64,000 nucleotides of DNA. It comes from Roseburia hominis. Its GTDB lineage: Bacteria; Bacillota; Clostridia; Lachnospirales; Lachnospiraceae. The stretch lies in assembly GCA_021771815.1 (NCBI GenBank), contig JAETOE010000012.1, forward strand, positions 23,839 to 87,838, given 5' to 3'. How positions within the stretch are numbered: position 1 is the stretch's first letter; the number at the start of each line of letters is the position of its first letter. Positions 50,129 through 58,385 of the stretch are shown piece by piece. The position numbers and the translations under genes are program-made. The notes below the pieces were generated by a model that saw only the letters and a list, made by a program, of their open reading frames with translations, had not been told where the DNA came from and ran no database searches.

Positions 50129-51544
50129 ATGAAACAATTTATGGACAAAAACTTCTTACTTCAGACGGAGACCGCACAGAAGTTATACTTCGACAATGCT
50201 GCGGACACGCCGATCCTCGACTATCACTGCCACATCAATCCGCAGGAAATTTATGAGGACCGCCAGTTTGAGAACATCACGCAGGTATGGCTTGGCGGGG
50301 ACCATTACAAATGGCGTTTTATGCGTTCCTGCGGTGTGGACGAGCGATACATCACCGGAGACGCGTCCGACAAGGAGAAGTTTTTAAAATGGGGGGAGGT
50401 GCTCGGCAAGGCGATCGGAAACCCGCTCTTCCACTGGAGCCATCTGGAGCTGCAGAAGTATTTCGGCTATCACGGCGTACTGAATAAGAACACCGCCGAG
50501 GAAGTGTGGGAGCTTTGCAACAAGCGCCTCGCAGAGCCGGATATGTCTGTACGCAATATCATTAAGCAGTCCAATGTGACTTTGATCTGTACCACGGACG
50601 ACCCGGTGGACTCGCTGGAGTGGCACAAGAAGATTGCCGATGACGGAACATTTGACGTACAGGTACTTCCTGCATGGCGTCCGGACAAGGCCATGAACAT
50701 TGAGAAAGTAACTTATTCGGATTACATCGCACAGCTCTCCGAGGTTTCCGGCGTTAAGATCGCTTCCTTTGCGGATTTATGCAAAGCGCTTTCCGTCCGC
50801 ATGGATTTCTTCGCTTCCATGGGCTGCTCCGTATCCGACCACGGGTTAGAGTATGTGATGTATGCTCCTGCTTCCGCGGAGGAGATCGAGGCTATTTTCG
50901 CAAAACGTCTCGGCGGCGCATCCATTACCCGCGAAGAAGAATTGAAATTCAAGACCGCATTTATGGTCTATGTCGGAAAAGAATACGCAAAGCGAAACTG
51001 GGTATTACAGCTTCACTATGGCTGCAAGCGCGACAACAACACACCGATGTTCGACCGCCTGGGACCGGATACCGGATATGATTGCATTAACAATTACGCT
51101 CCGTCCTCTGAGATAGCAGACTACTTAAATGCTTTGAATCAAGACGGCAATCTGCCGAAGACCATAATTTACAGCCTGAACCCGAACGATAATCAGGCAA
51201 TCGGCACGATCTTAGGATGCTTCCAGGATTCCACCGCTGTCGCAAAGATCCAGCAGGGTTCCGCATGGTGGTTCAACGATCACAAGACCGGTATGCAGGA
51301 TCAGATGATTTCTCTGGCGAACCTCGGCAATCTCTCCGGCTTTGTCGGAATGCTGACTGATTCAAGAAGTTTCTTATCCTACACGCGCCACGATTATTTC
51401 CGCAGAATCCTCTGCAACCTGATCGGCAACTGGGTGGAAAACGGCGAGTTTCCGGCGGACTATGAGATTTTAAGTGAAATCGTAAAGGGTATCTGCTACA
51501 ACAACGCGGTCAACTATTTCGGTTTCGATTTAAAGACCTGTTAA
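50129..51544 (+). CDS. uxaC: Glucuronate/galacturonate isomerase
   Basis: Isomerises galacturonate to tagaturonate and glucuronate to fructuronate. 471 residues: MKQFMDKNFLLQTETAQKLY, the metal motif DYHCHINPQEI, WSHLELQKYFGY, TTDDPVDSLEWH, and a C-terminal NQAIGTILGCFQ, GSAWWFNDHKTGM, LTDSRSFLSYTRHDYFRRIL. GGAGGG before 50129 picks the second ATG over the one at 50099. It is 44 bp downstream of the regulator gene. Confidence 0.95.
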   Translation: MKQFMDKNFLLQTETAQKLYFDNAADTPILDYHCHINPQEIYEDRQFENITQVWLGGDHYKWRFMRSCGVDERYITGDASDKEKFLKWGEVLGKAIGNPLFHWSHLELQKYFGYHGVLNKNTAEEVWELCNKRLAEPDMSVRNIIKQSNVTLICTTDDPVDSLEWHKKIADDGTFDVQVLPAWRPDKAMNIEKVTYSDYIAQLSEVSGVKIASFADLCKALSVRMDFFASMGCSVSDHGLEYVMYAPASAEEIEAIFAKRLGGASITREEELKFKTAFMVYVGKEYAKRNWVLQLHYGCKRDNNTPMFDRLGPDTGYDCINNYAPSSEIADYLNALNQDGNLPKTIIYSLNPNDNQAIGTILGCFQDSTAVAKIQQGSAWWFNDHKTGMQDQMISLANLGNLSGFVGMLTDSRSFLSYTRHDYFRRILCNLIGNWVENGEFPADYEILSEIVKGICYNNAVNYFGFDLKTC

Positions 51545-51632
51545 TTATGTTATCATTCTCCCGCGGCGGGCGATTGTCTGCGACACTCTCCCGCCGCGGG
51601 AAAAGCTATATAGAAAAGGAGAATTATTCGTT

Positions 51633-52496
51633 ATGGAACTAAGAACAGCCGCATCTCCAAGAGATGTCAAGCACTACACTACAGAGCGCTTAAGAGAGGA
51701 ATTTTTAATCGACGACCTTTTTGCGCCGGATGTTATCAAACTGGTATACAGCCACATCGACCGCATTATCACAGGCTCTGCCGTTCCGGTAGAGGAGACT
51801 CTCGTTCTCACTGCCGGAGACGAACTGCGCGCACAGTATTTCTGCGAGAGACGTGAGCTTGGCGTCATTAACATCGGCGGTGCGGGAAAGATCACGATTG
51901 ACGGGAAAGTATACAGTGTCGGTCACAAGGAAGGCATGTATATCGGCATGGGCTCTAAGGACATCTCTTTTGCAAGCGACGACGCTTCCACTCCTGCAAA
52001 GTTCTACTTGAACAGCGCACCTGCACATATGACCTATCCGACCGTTTTAATCAAGCTGGAAGGAACACCGGAGGACGGCGTTGTCATTGTAAAGGACTGC
52101 AACAAGGTAGAGCTCGGCTCTTTGGAGAGCGCCAACCATAGAACCATCTGCAAATATATTCTTCCGGGACAGGTAGAAAGCTGCCAGCTTGAGATGGGTA
52201 TGACGAAGCTCGAGCCGGGAAGTGTCTGGAACACGATGCCCTGTCACACACATGACAGACGTATGGAAGTATATCTCTATTTTGATATACCGGAGGATGC
52301 ACTTGTCATGCACTACATGGGCGAGCCGACCGAAACTCGCCACATCGTGATGCGCAATGAGCAGGCAGTCATCTCACCGAGCTGGTCGATTCATTCCGGC
52401 TGCGGCACGCAGGCTTACACCTTCATCTGGGGTATGGTCGGTGAGAATCAGGATTTCGACGACATGGACGACGTTGCCATGACAGATTTATTATAA
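51633..52496 (+). CDS. kduI: 5-dehydro-4-deoxy-D-glucuronate isomerase
   Basis: Isomerises 5-keto-4-deoxyuronate, the product of pectate lyase/GH105 action, to 2,5-diketo-3-deoxygluconate. 287 residues (family about 278). Two cupin halves; the zinc site is in NTMPCHTHDRRMEVYLYFDI with H-x-H and E, and a further His in SPSWSIHSGCGTQAY. N-terminus MELRTAASPRDVKHYTTERL is typical. The 88-bp gap before it holds a CCCGCGGCGGG inverted repeat pair (51560-51600), possibly a weak attenuator. AAAGGAG precedes the start. Confidence 0.94.
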   Translation: MELRTAASPRDVKHYTTERLREEFLIDDLFAPDVIKLVYSHIDRIITGSAVPVEETLVLTAGDELRAQYFCERRELGVINIGGAGKITIDGKVYSVGHKEGMYIGMGSKDISFASDDASTPAKFYLNSAPAHMTYPTVLIKLEGTPEDGVVIVKDCNKVELGSLESANHRTICKYILPGQVESCQLEMGMTKLEPGSVWNTMPCHTHDRRMEVYLYFDIPEDALVMHYMGEPTETRHIVMRNEQAVISPSWSIHSGCGTQAYTFIWGMVGENQDFDDMDDVAMTDLL

Positions 52497-52526
52497 TTTT
52501 ATCAAGGAAAGGAAGTTATAAAAACC

Positions 52527-53165
52527 ATGAAAATCGCATTGATTAACGAGAACAGCCAGGCGGCGAAGAACGAAATGATCTGCTCCACCTTAAAATCCGT
52601 TGTAGAGCCAATGGGACACACCGTATTCAACTACGGTATGTACTCCGCTGAGGATGAGCATCAGCTCACCTATGTACAGAACGGCATTCTTGCCGCAGTC
52701 TTATTAAATTCCGGCGCAGCCGATTTCGTCATCACGGGATGCGGCACGGGCGAAGGCGCCATGCTTGCCTGCAACTCCTTCCCACAGGTACTCTGCGGGC
52801 ATATCGAATCCCCGCTTGACGCTTATCTCTTCTCCCAGGTAAACGACGGAAACTGCATCGCTCTTCCGTTCGCGGAGAATTTCGGCTGGGGCGGCGAACT
52901 GAACCTCACCTACATATTCGAGAAATTATTCTGTGCACCGGGCGGCGGCGGATATCCGAAGGAGCGCGTCGTTCCCGAACAGCGCAACAAGAAGATCTTG
53001 GACGAAGTAAAAAAGGTAACGCACCGCGATTTAGTCTCCATTTTAAAAGAGCTTGACCGTGAACTGGTCAAAGGCGCGTTAAGCGGCGAGCATTTCGCAG
53101 AGTATTTCTTTGCAAACTGCAAAGATGATGCGATTGCGGCATGTGTGAAGGAGATTCTTGCATAA
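52527..53165 (+). CDS. RpiB/LacA/LacB family sugar-phosphate isomerase
   Basis: 212 residues, longer than typical RpiB (about 150). The core MKIALINENSQAAKNEMICS, VFNYGMYS, ITGCGTGEGAMLACN and the catalytic Cys-Gly-Thr-Gly segment identify the family; a 60-residue helical C-terminal extension follows GGGGYPKERV. It is widespread in uronate clusters of Firmicutes, often without an assigned reaction. It is last in the lacI-uxaC-kduI run, followed by a terminator. Confidence 0.85.
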   Translation: MKIALINENSQAAKNEMICSTLKSVVEPMGHTVFNYGMYSAEDEHQLTYVQNGILAAVLLNSGAADFVITGCGTGEGAMLACNSFPQVLCGHIESPLDAYLFSQVNDGNCIALPFAENFGWGGELNLTYIFEKLFCAPGGGGYPKERVVPEQRNKKILDEVKKVTHRDLVSILKELDRELVKGALSGEHFAEYFFANCKDDAIAACVKEILA

Positions 53166-53171
53166 GACCTT

Positions 53172-53204
53172 AAAAAGCATTGGTTTTCATAACCAATGCT
53201 TTTT
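53172..53204. terminator. Bidirectional terminator at the end of the uronate cluster
   Basis: AAAAAGCATTGGTT and AACCAATGCTTTTT form a perfect 14-bp stem around TTCAT, with A and T runs on both sides. It separates the uronate operon from the convergent A+T-rich genes and marks the right end of the cluster. Confidence 0.92.
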
Positions 53205-53213
53205 ATATTTTCA

Positions 53214-53498
53214 TTATTTTCTTTTAGGTAAAAACCATAGTCCAATGCCCACAATAATAAAACATGCCATGAATATTTCCCATATATCCCTTTTTCCCGG
53301 TACATAAATGTATAACAACAAGCTTAATGCGAAGAAACTCCAAAAAATCCTTGCCAATCCCTGCCGTCTGCACCATGTTTTTCTTTCTTCTGCAGAAAGA
53401 AATGCCTCGCTTACATAATATGGGATTTTTCCTAAATATATTCGTATCCCTTCATAGCTATTTATGATAAAAAATGCTATTAGAATAATGCCTATCAT
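53214..53498 (-). CDS. Small membrane protein of unknown function
   Basis: 94 residues. Three hydrophobic segments (IGIILIAFFIINSY, IFWSFFALSLLLYIYV, IFMACFIIVGIGLWFLP) with a charged loop SAEERKTWCRRQ. An ATG at 53498 is preferred over the TTG at 53510 because GAGGG lies 5 bases before it. The DNA is markedly A+T-richer than the uronate genes, as is the following gene. Not recognised; a DUF3784-like protein is possible. 53499-53625 has no gene. Confidence 0.65.
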   Translation of the reverse strand: MIGIILIAFFIINSYEGIRIYLGKIPYYVSEAFLSAEERKTWCRRQGLARIFWSFFALSLLLYIYVPGKRDIWEIFMACFIIVGIGLWFLPKRK

Positions 53499-53625
53499 AT
53501 CAACCCTCAATCTGGTTTTCCAACAAGAGTATGTGTATATGTACCAAAATCATAATCTCTGCTTATCCAAATATCTCCTTCACTCAATCCCAATGTCGCC
53601 CTCGTTTTATACGTCACGAAACCAG

Positions 53626-54432
53626 TCAATCAAATTGAAATTGTGTCAATTCTCCACAAACCATATAACCAATCCTTCGATAGGTAGCATTTGAACATAC
53701 ATTGTCTTGTTCTGTATAAAGCATTGGAATTCTGCCTTCGTCCAAAATCTTCTGTGTCACTTCGGCGACCAGCATTCCGGCGTATCCTTTCCCACGTTGC
53801 AAAGAATCTGTATATACTGTATTGATTCTGGCAAATTTCTCTGCTCTATGAACTATCATCGCCATGGAAACCACCTGTCTGTTATCTTCCCACAAATACA
53901 AATCCGGAGAACCTGCTACATCATTTGCAAATCCTTCCGACTCACCTTCATACATAGGGCGTTTTTCTAAATCCCAAACCATTCCGACAATAAATTTTTC
54001 CAAAATTTCTTTGTGTTTGGCATTTGACAATATCATGTGTCCACTTGCTTTCTTCGCATTTGTAACTTTATCGCAACGATAAATTACCATCGGAATCATA
54101 CTATTATAGCTAACCTTTTTCCGCTCCGATATTCTATTCAGGATTGGTCGAATTATCGCTTCATCTGCTATTACATTTAATTTAGGATTCAAGTCCAGAC
54201 GCTCTTCAATAACCCCTTCAATATCTGTGAGCACATCCTCACTTGTATTTTCTTTTATCCAAATCCACATTGCCAGACGTTCATTTGTCTGTCCGATTAT
54301 ATAGAATTCCTCATCTGTTACCCAAAAAGCATCTTCACTGTCTGATATTAGATAAAATAAGTTAAATAGTATTTTTTCATTTTCGGACATTAATTTGTTT
54401 ATTGTTGGTAATGCATTGTTCAATCTTTTCAT
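53626..54432 (-). CDS. GNAT-family N-acetyltransferase
   Basis: 268 residues. The C-terminal third is the acetyl-CoA fold: VSMAMIVHRAEKFARINTVY, then the motif A loop SLQRGKGYAGMLVAEVTQKI with Q/RxxGxG/A, and LYTEQDNVCSNATYRRIGY. The N-terminal part (about 1-150) is helical and not recognised. AAGGAGA lies 13 bases before the ATG. A+T-rich coding, unlike the neighbours. 54433-54800 downstream of the prophage holds no convincing gene; a hairpin-like CCC...GGG sits near 54740. Confidence 0.85.
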   Translation of the reverse strand: MKRLNNALPTINKLMSENEKILFNLFYLISDSEDAFWVTDEEFYIIGQTNERLAMWIWIKENTSEDVLTDIEGVIEERLDLNPKLNVIADEAIIRPILNRISERKKVSYNSMIPMVIYRCDKVTNAKKASGHMILSNAKHKEILEKFIVGMVWDLEKRPMYEGESEGFANDVAGSPDLYLWEDNRQVVSMAMIVHRAEKFARINTVYTDSLQRGKGYAGMLVAEVTQKILDEGRIPMLYTEQDNVCSNATYRRIGYMVCGELTQFQFD

Positions 54433-54800
54433 ATTATTTACGTTTCTCCTTCTGTGCAAGTTTCTAAGTTACCTCATATAAATTATACCGGCATTTTTCA
54501 TGCCAATCACCTCCATTCTTGCACAGATGGAATCAGAAACTAAAATTTGCTTTCGGACTGCCAATCAGAAGGGATTTTCAATTATGACTACCTGCATCGG
54601 TTCTCACCTGCCCCGATTCTCTGTAACATTCATCATTATTTACTCTGCTTCTTCAATTTGTTTTTTGTTATTATAATATCTGTTTTGTCACTTTGCAAGA
54701 TTATTCTATACAGGACAAATCTATACTAGAAACACAGAATCCCGTAAATTCAAGGGTTTTTCTTTGAAATGTAGGAATACTCACGAAATAGACTGCTTCC

Positions 54801-55052
54801 TTACACCCTCTGATACTTGATTCTGCCCTTAACTACACTTCCCGTTTCATCCTGTATATCCTGTCCAGATGAATCAGAAACTTCTTCCTCCACAATGAAC
54901 TCGGCAGGACAACCGGATAGCATAGTTCCGATAATAATTGTACCATCCGCTCTATGCGCCTGGCAACCCTTTAGTAAGGTTTCTTCGGTAACGGTATCCC
55001 CAGTCAGGTCAATTAACGTTCTATCTCCGTAAACAATTTTGTTTACCGACAT
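54801..55052 (-). CDS. Phage appendage-type small protein
   Basis: 83 residues: MSVNKIVYGDRTLIDLTGDT, VTEETLLKGCQAHRADGTII, then an acidic middle and GRIKYQRV. The first 45 residues repeat the N-terminal module of the next gene upstream (MAYNKVVYGGKTLMDLTGDS…). Such modules occur in phage tail or capsid appendage proteins of Firmicutes. Last gene of the prophage side that can be supported. Confidence 0.65.
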   Translation of the reverse strand: MSVNKIVYGDRTLIDLTGDTVTEETLLKGCQAHRADGTIIIGTMLSGCPAEFIVEEEVSDSSGQDIQDETGSVVKGRIKYQRV

Positions 55053-55056
55053 TCAA

Positions 55057-55635
55057 TCACCCCGCAATCGTTACCGTAGTACCTCCCGCAGAATTAGAAC
55101 TTTCTACATAGGGAATCGCACCCACCACAATCTGAGACAGATAGTTATACCCATCATCCGGCAGAATTGTCTGCTGGACGGTAGACGGAGAAACTGTTTT
55201 GGTCTGGGCATTTACATCCTCAGTTCCGGTCATGTTCCCCTCGACTCCAAGGACGGTAACTCCACTCCTGATATTTCCCGGAACAAGTTTCGCTTTCTCT
55301 GTCTCATCGATTTCTACAATTCCTGAACCGTCGTGATACCCAACAGGAACCACATACGAATCGTCTTTCCCTGATATGGTTCCCGCAACAGCACCGTGAT
55401 TAGGCATGGTTCCGATTACCTTGCTGCCTCTGGCATAGCCCGTTTTTCCTTTCAGAATCTCAGCCGCCGTAACTGTCGCATCCGTAGAGTCCACGTCAAA
55501 TGTACAGGTTCCGGCAATCGCTTCCCCGGATTTGTCATGGGCAGTCTCACCGGCGAGAAGTTTGTCCGGTGTCACGGAATCCCCTGTGAGATCCATCAGG
55601 GTCTTTCCACCGTAAACTACTTTGTTATAAGCCAT
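55057..55635 (-). CDS. Phage tail/appendage structural protein
   Basis: 192 residues. N-terminal module MAYNKVVYGGKTLMDLTGDS then LLAGETAHDKSGEAIAGTC, a middle with YARGSKVIGTMPNHG and ISGKDDSYVVPVGYHDGSGI, and a Gly/Thr/Val-rich end (SNSAGGTTVTIAG). This layout is common in clostridial phage structural proteins often annotated as tail protein. The start at 55635 overlaps the previous gene's end by 11 bp. It is paralogous at its N-terminus to the 54801 gene. Confidence 0.7.
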   Translation of the reverse strand: MAYNKVVYGGKTLMDLTGDSVTPDKLLAGETAHDKSGEAIAGTCTFDVDSTDATVTAAEILKGKTGYARGSKVIGTMPNHGAVAGTISGKDDSYVVPVGYHDGSGIVEIDETEKAKLVPGNIRSGVTVLGVEGNMTGTEDVNAQTKTVSPSTVQQTILPDDGYNYLSQIVVGAIPYVESSNSAGGTTVTIAG

Positions 55636-55924
55636 TCTCAACATCCTTTCCGATATATGCAGTTATTCCGCCCGAATCATTACTGGTCTCATAAAACGGA
55701 ACTTCTTTCACAACGACATCTTCTTTCGGTACCCGGTTGCTGGTAGGAAGTACCTGCTCCTCGAATGTCTTTGGAACAATTTTATACTCCCCACCGTAAA
55801 TATCATACTCTTTGGTAACGGACACTTTCCCCGACAGCCCGCCAACACATGACAATACCCCAGACAAAGAAACATCTGCAGCTATGGAGCCGGATAAAGT
55901 TTCCAATGCGTTGATGTTCCCCAT
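55625..55924 (-). CDS. Phage protein of unknown function
   Basis: 99 residues: MGNINALETLSGSIAADVSL, SGVLSCVGGLSGKVSV, then YDIYGGEYKIVPKTFEEQVL and a Gly-rich end (SNDSGGITAYIGKDVENGL). The Gly/Ser/Val composition suggests a virion surface or fibre part. It is immediately followed by the 55057 gene and preceded at 1 bp by the baseplate-like gene. Confidence 0.62.
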   Translation of the reverse strand: MGNINALETLSGSIAADVSLSGVLSCVGGLSGKVSVTKEYDIYGGEYKIVPKTFEEQVLPTSNRVPKEDVVVKEVPFYETSNDSGGITAYIGKDVENGL

Positions 55925-55925
55925 G

Positions 55926-56258
55926 TCAATCCACCTCTTCCGTCATTTTCATGCTCCCCTTGGTGATGAACGTGTCCACTTCCCCGGTAACTTTGGTAAG
56001 CTGAATGTCATAAACATACTTCCCAAAATCCAGAGCCTTGGTATCTCCTGGTTCGAGTATCAGCTTCATCGTGTCAATGGGTATGTCTTTTACCAAAAGA
56101 GGCTCGCCATCCTCGTATGACTTCTTCATCGCAAACCGTATGGAATCTCCTTCAACCGGGAGATATTGGCTCCCATCCGACTGTGTTATCGAAACGAGCG
56201 CCATAAAAGTATCGCCTCTTGTGAGGGTGATGGTAGTGCCCTGAACGCTATAACTCAT
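55926..56258 (-). CDS. BppU-like/baseplate-associated phage protein
   Basis: 110 residues starting MSYSVQGTTITLTRGDTFMA, a pattern seen at the N-terminus of baseplate upper proteins and related Ig-like phage proteins: GDSIRFAMKKSYEDGEPL, YVYDIQLTKVTGEVDTFITK. GAGGG precedes 56258; a longer frame to 56315 lies inside the membrane protein gene. It overlaps the 56248 gene by 11 bp. Confidence 0.65.
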   Translation of the reverse strand: MSYSVQGTTITLTRGDTFMALVSITQSDGSQYLPVEGDSIRFAMKKSYEDGEPLLVKDIPIDTMKLILEPGDTKALDFGKYVYDIQLTKVTGEVDTFITKGSMKMTEEVD

Positions 56259-56433
56259 CTCTATCCCTCTTTTCCAAAATATAATTTGCTGCCATACCAA
56301 CGGCACAAGACGCAATCAGCGCAAAAGCAATAAACGCCAGCCCTCCGTACTCAAACAGAATGGCCAGCGCTATTATCAGAACCGATATGAAAACCAGATA
56401 CAGCAGCAAAATCCACAGGCAGCCTTTCATCAT
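56248..56433 (-). CDS. Small two-helix membrane protein in the phage lysis region
   Basis: 61 residues, mostly two TM helices: WILLLYLVFISVLIIALAIL and GLAFIAFALIASCAVGMAAN, then a basic tail ILEKRDRDEL. It lies next to the holin gene and overlaps it by 4 bp. It may be a second holin or a spanin-like helper; not recognised. Confidence 0.6.
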   Translation of the reverse strand: MMKGCLWILLLYLVFISVLIIALAILFEYGGLAFIAFALIASCAVGMAANYILEKRDRDEL

Positions 56434-56639
56434 TTTCCTTCCGCCTTGTTATACTGCGCCGCACTGATCCCCAGAATCACACCCAGGAATGTATCCACCG
56501 CAGTGATGGTGCCCACTACCTGTTCCCCACAGGGCAGCCCCCAGATTCCTGCCAGGGCAAAATATAATGTGCCGGCAGCCGGAAGGAGATACTGTGCGAT
56601 CCATTTCAAAGTGTCATAGGTTTTGTTAGTCATCTTCAT
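56430..56639 (-). CDS. Phage holin (Dp-1 type)
   Basis: 69 residues: NKTYDTLKWIAQYLLPAAGT, LYFALAGIWGLPCGEQVVGT, ITAVDTFLGVILGISAAQYN. Two TM helices with a conserved YDxLK start match the Dp-1-like holin family of Firmicutes phages. It would permeabilise the membrane to release the endolysin. No endolysin gene follows in the window. It overlaps the upstream gene by 14 bp. Confidence 0.85.
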   Translation of the reverse strand: MKMTNKTYDTLKWIAQYLLPAAGTLYFALAGIWGLPCGEQVVGTITAVDTFLGVILGISAAQYNKAEGK

Positions 56640-56967
56640 GATTTACTTCCTCCTTGTATTGTGATTTGTGTATAGGTAGTTTGTTTACCTCGTTCATGAT
56701 ACGCTTGGCGGAGCCGTTTCCGCCCATCTTTTCATACGGCTTGTAGAGATACTCGTAAAGATTCTCATATTCATCGGAAGTGATCCACCCCCGGTCGATA
56801 TATGACATTCCCAGATACATAATCCGATCATGTCCCAGTCCTATAAGCATCTCTGTCTTTACGTCTTTTTTCTCTGCTCTTTTGGCGATATAAGCCCACA
56901 GCCCAGAAGACGCTAAAACTGAGCTAAAAACTGTCAGCAGTATTTGCATCCAGCCATCCATCTGCAT
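56626..56967 (-). CDS. Conserved phage membrane protein upstream of holin
   Basis: 113 residues. One N-terminal TM helix (MQILLTVFSSVLASSGLWAY) followed by a soluble part: KTEMLIGLGHDRIMYLGMSY, IDRGWITSDEYENLYEYL, YKPYEKMGGNGSAKRIMNEV. The pattern is typical of small proteins next to holins in clostridial phages; no function is assigned. Its 5' end overlaps the reverse transcriptase 3' end by 44 bp. Confidence 0.7.
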   Translation of the reverse strand: MQMDGWMQILLTVFSSVLASSGLWAYIAKRAEKKDVKTEMLIGLGHDRIMYLGMSYIDRGWITSDEYENLYEYLYKPYEKMGGNGSAKRIMNEVNKLPIHKSQYKEEVNHEDD

Positions 56968-58192
56968 AACCTCCTTCAGTTTTTTCTTGTGACTTATCCG
57001 TTATAATCATCTTTTTATCGACAATCGTAATAGTCTTGCCGAACAGCTCTTCGTACAAGCTGATCAGATTTTGCCGTTGCTGCCTCGACAATAATTTATA
57101 AAAGCCGCCCATCCAGCCACGGAACATATTCTCCACATGCTCATACAGGATTTCCCCGTTCTGGACTTTGACAGCCAGTTTTTTCAGTTTCCTCCTCATC
57201 GTGGTAACACGAGTTGGATTGATCCGCTTAATGATTTTGCCGTCTTTCGTAAGGCTGTAGCGAATCTGCAAATATTTGTAGGTGCTCGAAATCTTCACAA
57301 TCCGGGTCTTTTTCATGTTAATATGAATGCCAAGCTCTTTTGCAATCGCACAAATGTTTTCCAGCAAATCCTGCAATTCTTCCTTGCTCGGGTTCATGAT
57401 GTACCAGTCATCCATATACCGCCCGTAAAACTTCTGCTGCCTGACGTACTTCACATAATTGTCGATACGGTACGGGTAATAGATGCCGATAATCTGAGAC
57501 AGCTGATCACCAATATTGACAGACTTATACATCCATTTCTCGCCCGTCAGCTGGTTCTTTGGAATCTCCCGATAGTCAAGCTTATTAAACGTATCTTCCA
57601 TGCAGGACGCATATTCCTCATCCGACATATAAGAAACATCAATCTTGAATCCATCAAATATAAGAGTGAGCAGCCAGTCAATGAATTCGTCATCGTCGAA
57701 CAGCTTCAGCAGCTCCCTCTTTGCTATCTCATGTATGATATTGTCATAAAACTTGGAAAAATCCCCGAAAAGTATCCATCCCTCATTACCATGTAGCTTG
57801 TAGTAACGGCGGAGATGAACCTCGAAACGATCCCTTTGATGCGAGATGCCTCTGTCCTTGATGGAAGCACCGTTGTCATAAATGATATGTTTACGGACTT
57901 CTGGAAGAAGAACTTCGTCGCATAAGACGTGCCGTACAATCCGGTCACGGATACGAATGCTCGTAATAGGCCTGACCCGGCCTCTTTCGGACAGCGAGAA
58001 CTCCTCAGCCGGTCCATTTTGAAGTGTACGGTTGAGAAGGTCATCCTGTATGGCAATAAGATACCGCAGGAAGTTTATCATGAACTTCTGGGTAGTCTCC
58101 TTCCATTTGCTGCCCTTAATCGAGGCCTTGTAAGCCTTATACAAGTTGTTAGCGTCACAGACTATCTCCTCATACGTCATAAGATTATTCAC
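56924..58192 (-). CDS. DGR reverse transcriptase
   Basis: 422 residues. It copies the template repeat RNA into adenine-mutated cDNA. RT motifs are in order: RPITSIRIRDRIVRHVL (motif 1-2 region, about 74-90), catalytic Asp in LFGDFSKFYDNI (about 141-152), IGDQLSQ (227-233), which is the DGR form of motif 4 in place of QGxxxSP, and YMDD (259-262). There is no maturase X domain, HNH domain or retron-type DNA. GTG at 58192 is the likely start; ATG at 58180 is the alternative, neither with a strong ribosome binding site. It lies 100 bp downstream of the template repeat. Confidence 0.95.
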   Translation of the reverse strand: MNNLMTYEEIVCDANNLYKAYKASIKGSKWKETTQKFMINFLRYLIAIQDDLLNRTLQNGPAEEFSLSERGRVRPITSIRIRDRIVRHVLCDEVLLPEVRKHIIYDNGASIKDRGISHQRDRFEVHLRRYYKLHGNEGWILFGDFSKFYDNIIHEIAKRELLKLFDDDEFIDWLLTLIFDGFKIDVSYMSDEEYASCMEDTFNKLDYREIPKNQLTGEKWMYKSVNIGDQLSQIIGIYYPYRIDNYVKYVRQQKFYGRYMDDWYIMNPSKEELQDLLENICAIAKELGIHINMKKTRIVKISSTYKYLQIRYSLTKDGKIIKRINPTRVTTMRRKLKKLAVKVQNGEILYEHVENMFRGWMGGFYKLLSRQQRQNLISLYEELFGKTITIVDKKMIITDKSQEKTEGGYADGWLDANTADSF

Positions 58193-58291
58193 CGTTATAG
58201 CAATACTTACCGTAGTAAATTGCGTCCGGCTTTGCTATTTATCCTTGATGGAAAGGACAACATCTCCTTCTCTGTTGGTTAGGCAGAGAAT

Positions 58292-58380
58292 CCGGACGAA
58301 CCCCAAGAGAGCCCGACGCGTTGGCGTAGTTCGTATTGCCATTGTTGTTCACATTAGCGAAATTCGTCCCAGAAACGACG
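58292..58380 (-). repeat. DGR template repeat (TR)
   Basis: 89 bp aligned without gaps to 59447-59535. In the sense (minus) strand the TR has 19 adenines and 70 other bases. The other 70 are identical to the VR; 13 of the 19 adenines differ. The 60 bp nearest avd carry all adenines; the last 29 bp, beside the reverse transcriptase gene, have none and are identical. In the target frame the adenines sit in eight AAT/AAC codons, one TAC and two ACG, so stop codons are avoided. The TR begins 5 bp after the avd stop codon. Confidence 0.96.
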
Positions 58381-58385
58381 CAAAA

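Noticed and set aside
54547..54729. 60-residue hydrophobic plus-strand frame
   Set aside because: No good ribosome binding site, odd composition and no recognisable pattern; likely chance in A+T-rich DNA.
54730..54775. Prophage attachment site
   Set aside because: A CCC…GGG hairpin-like sequence is present, but no matching second copy is in the window and there is no integrase gene beside it.
56924..58192. Reverse transcriptase as a group II intron or retron
   Set aside because: No maturase or HNH domain, no intron-like RNA and no msr/msd region; the paired TR/VR with adenine-only differences points to a DGR.
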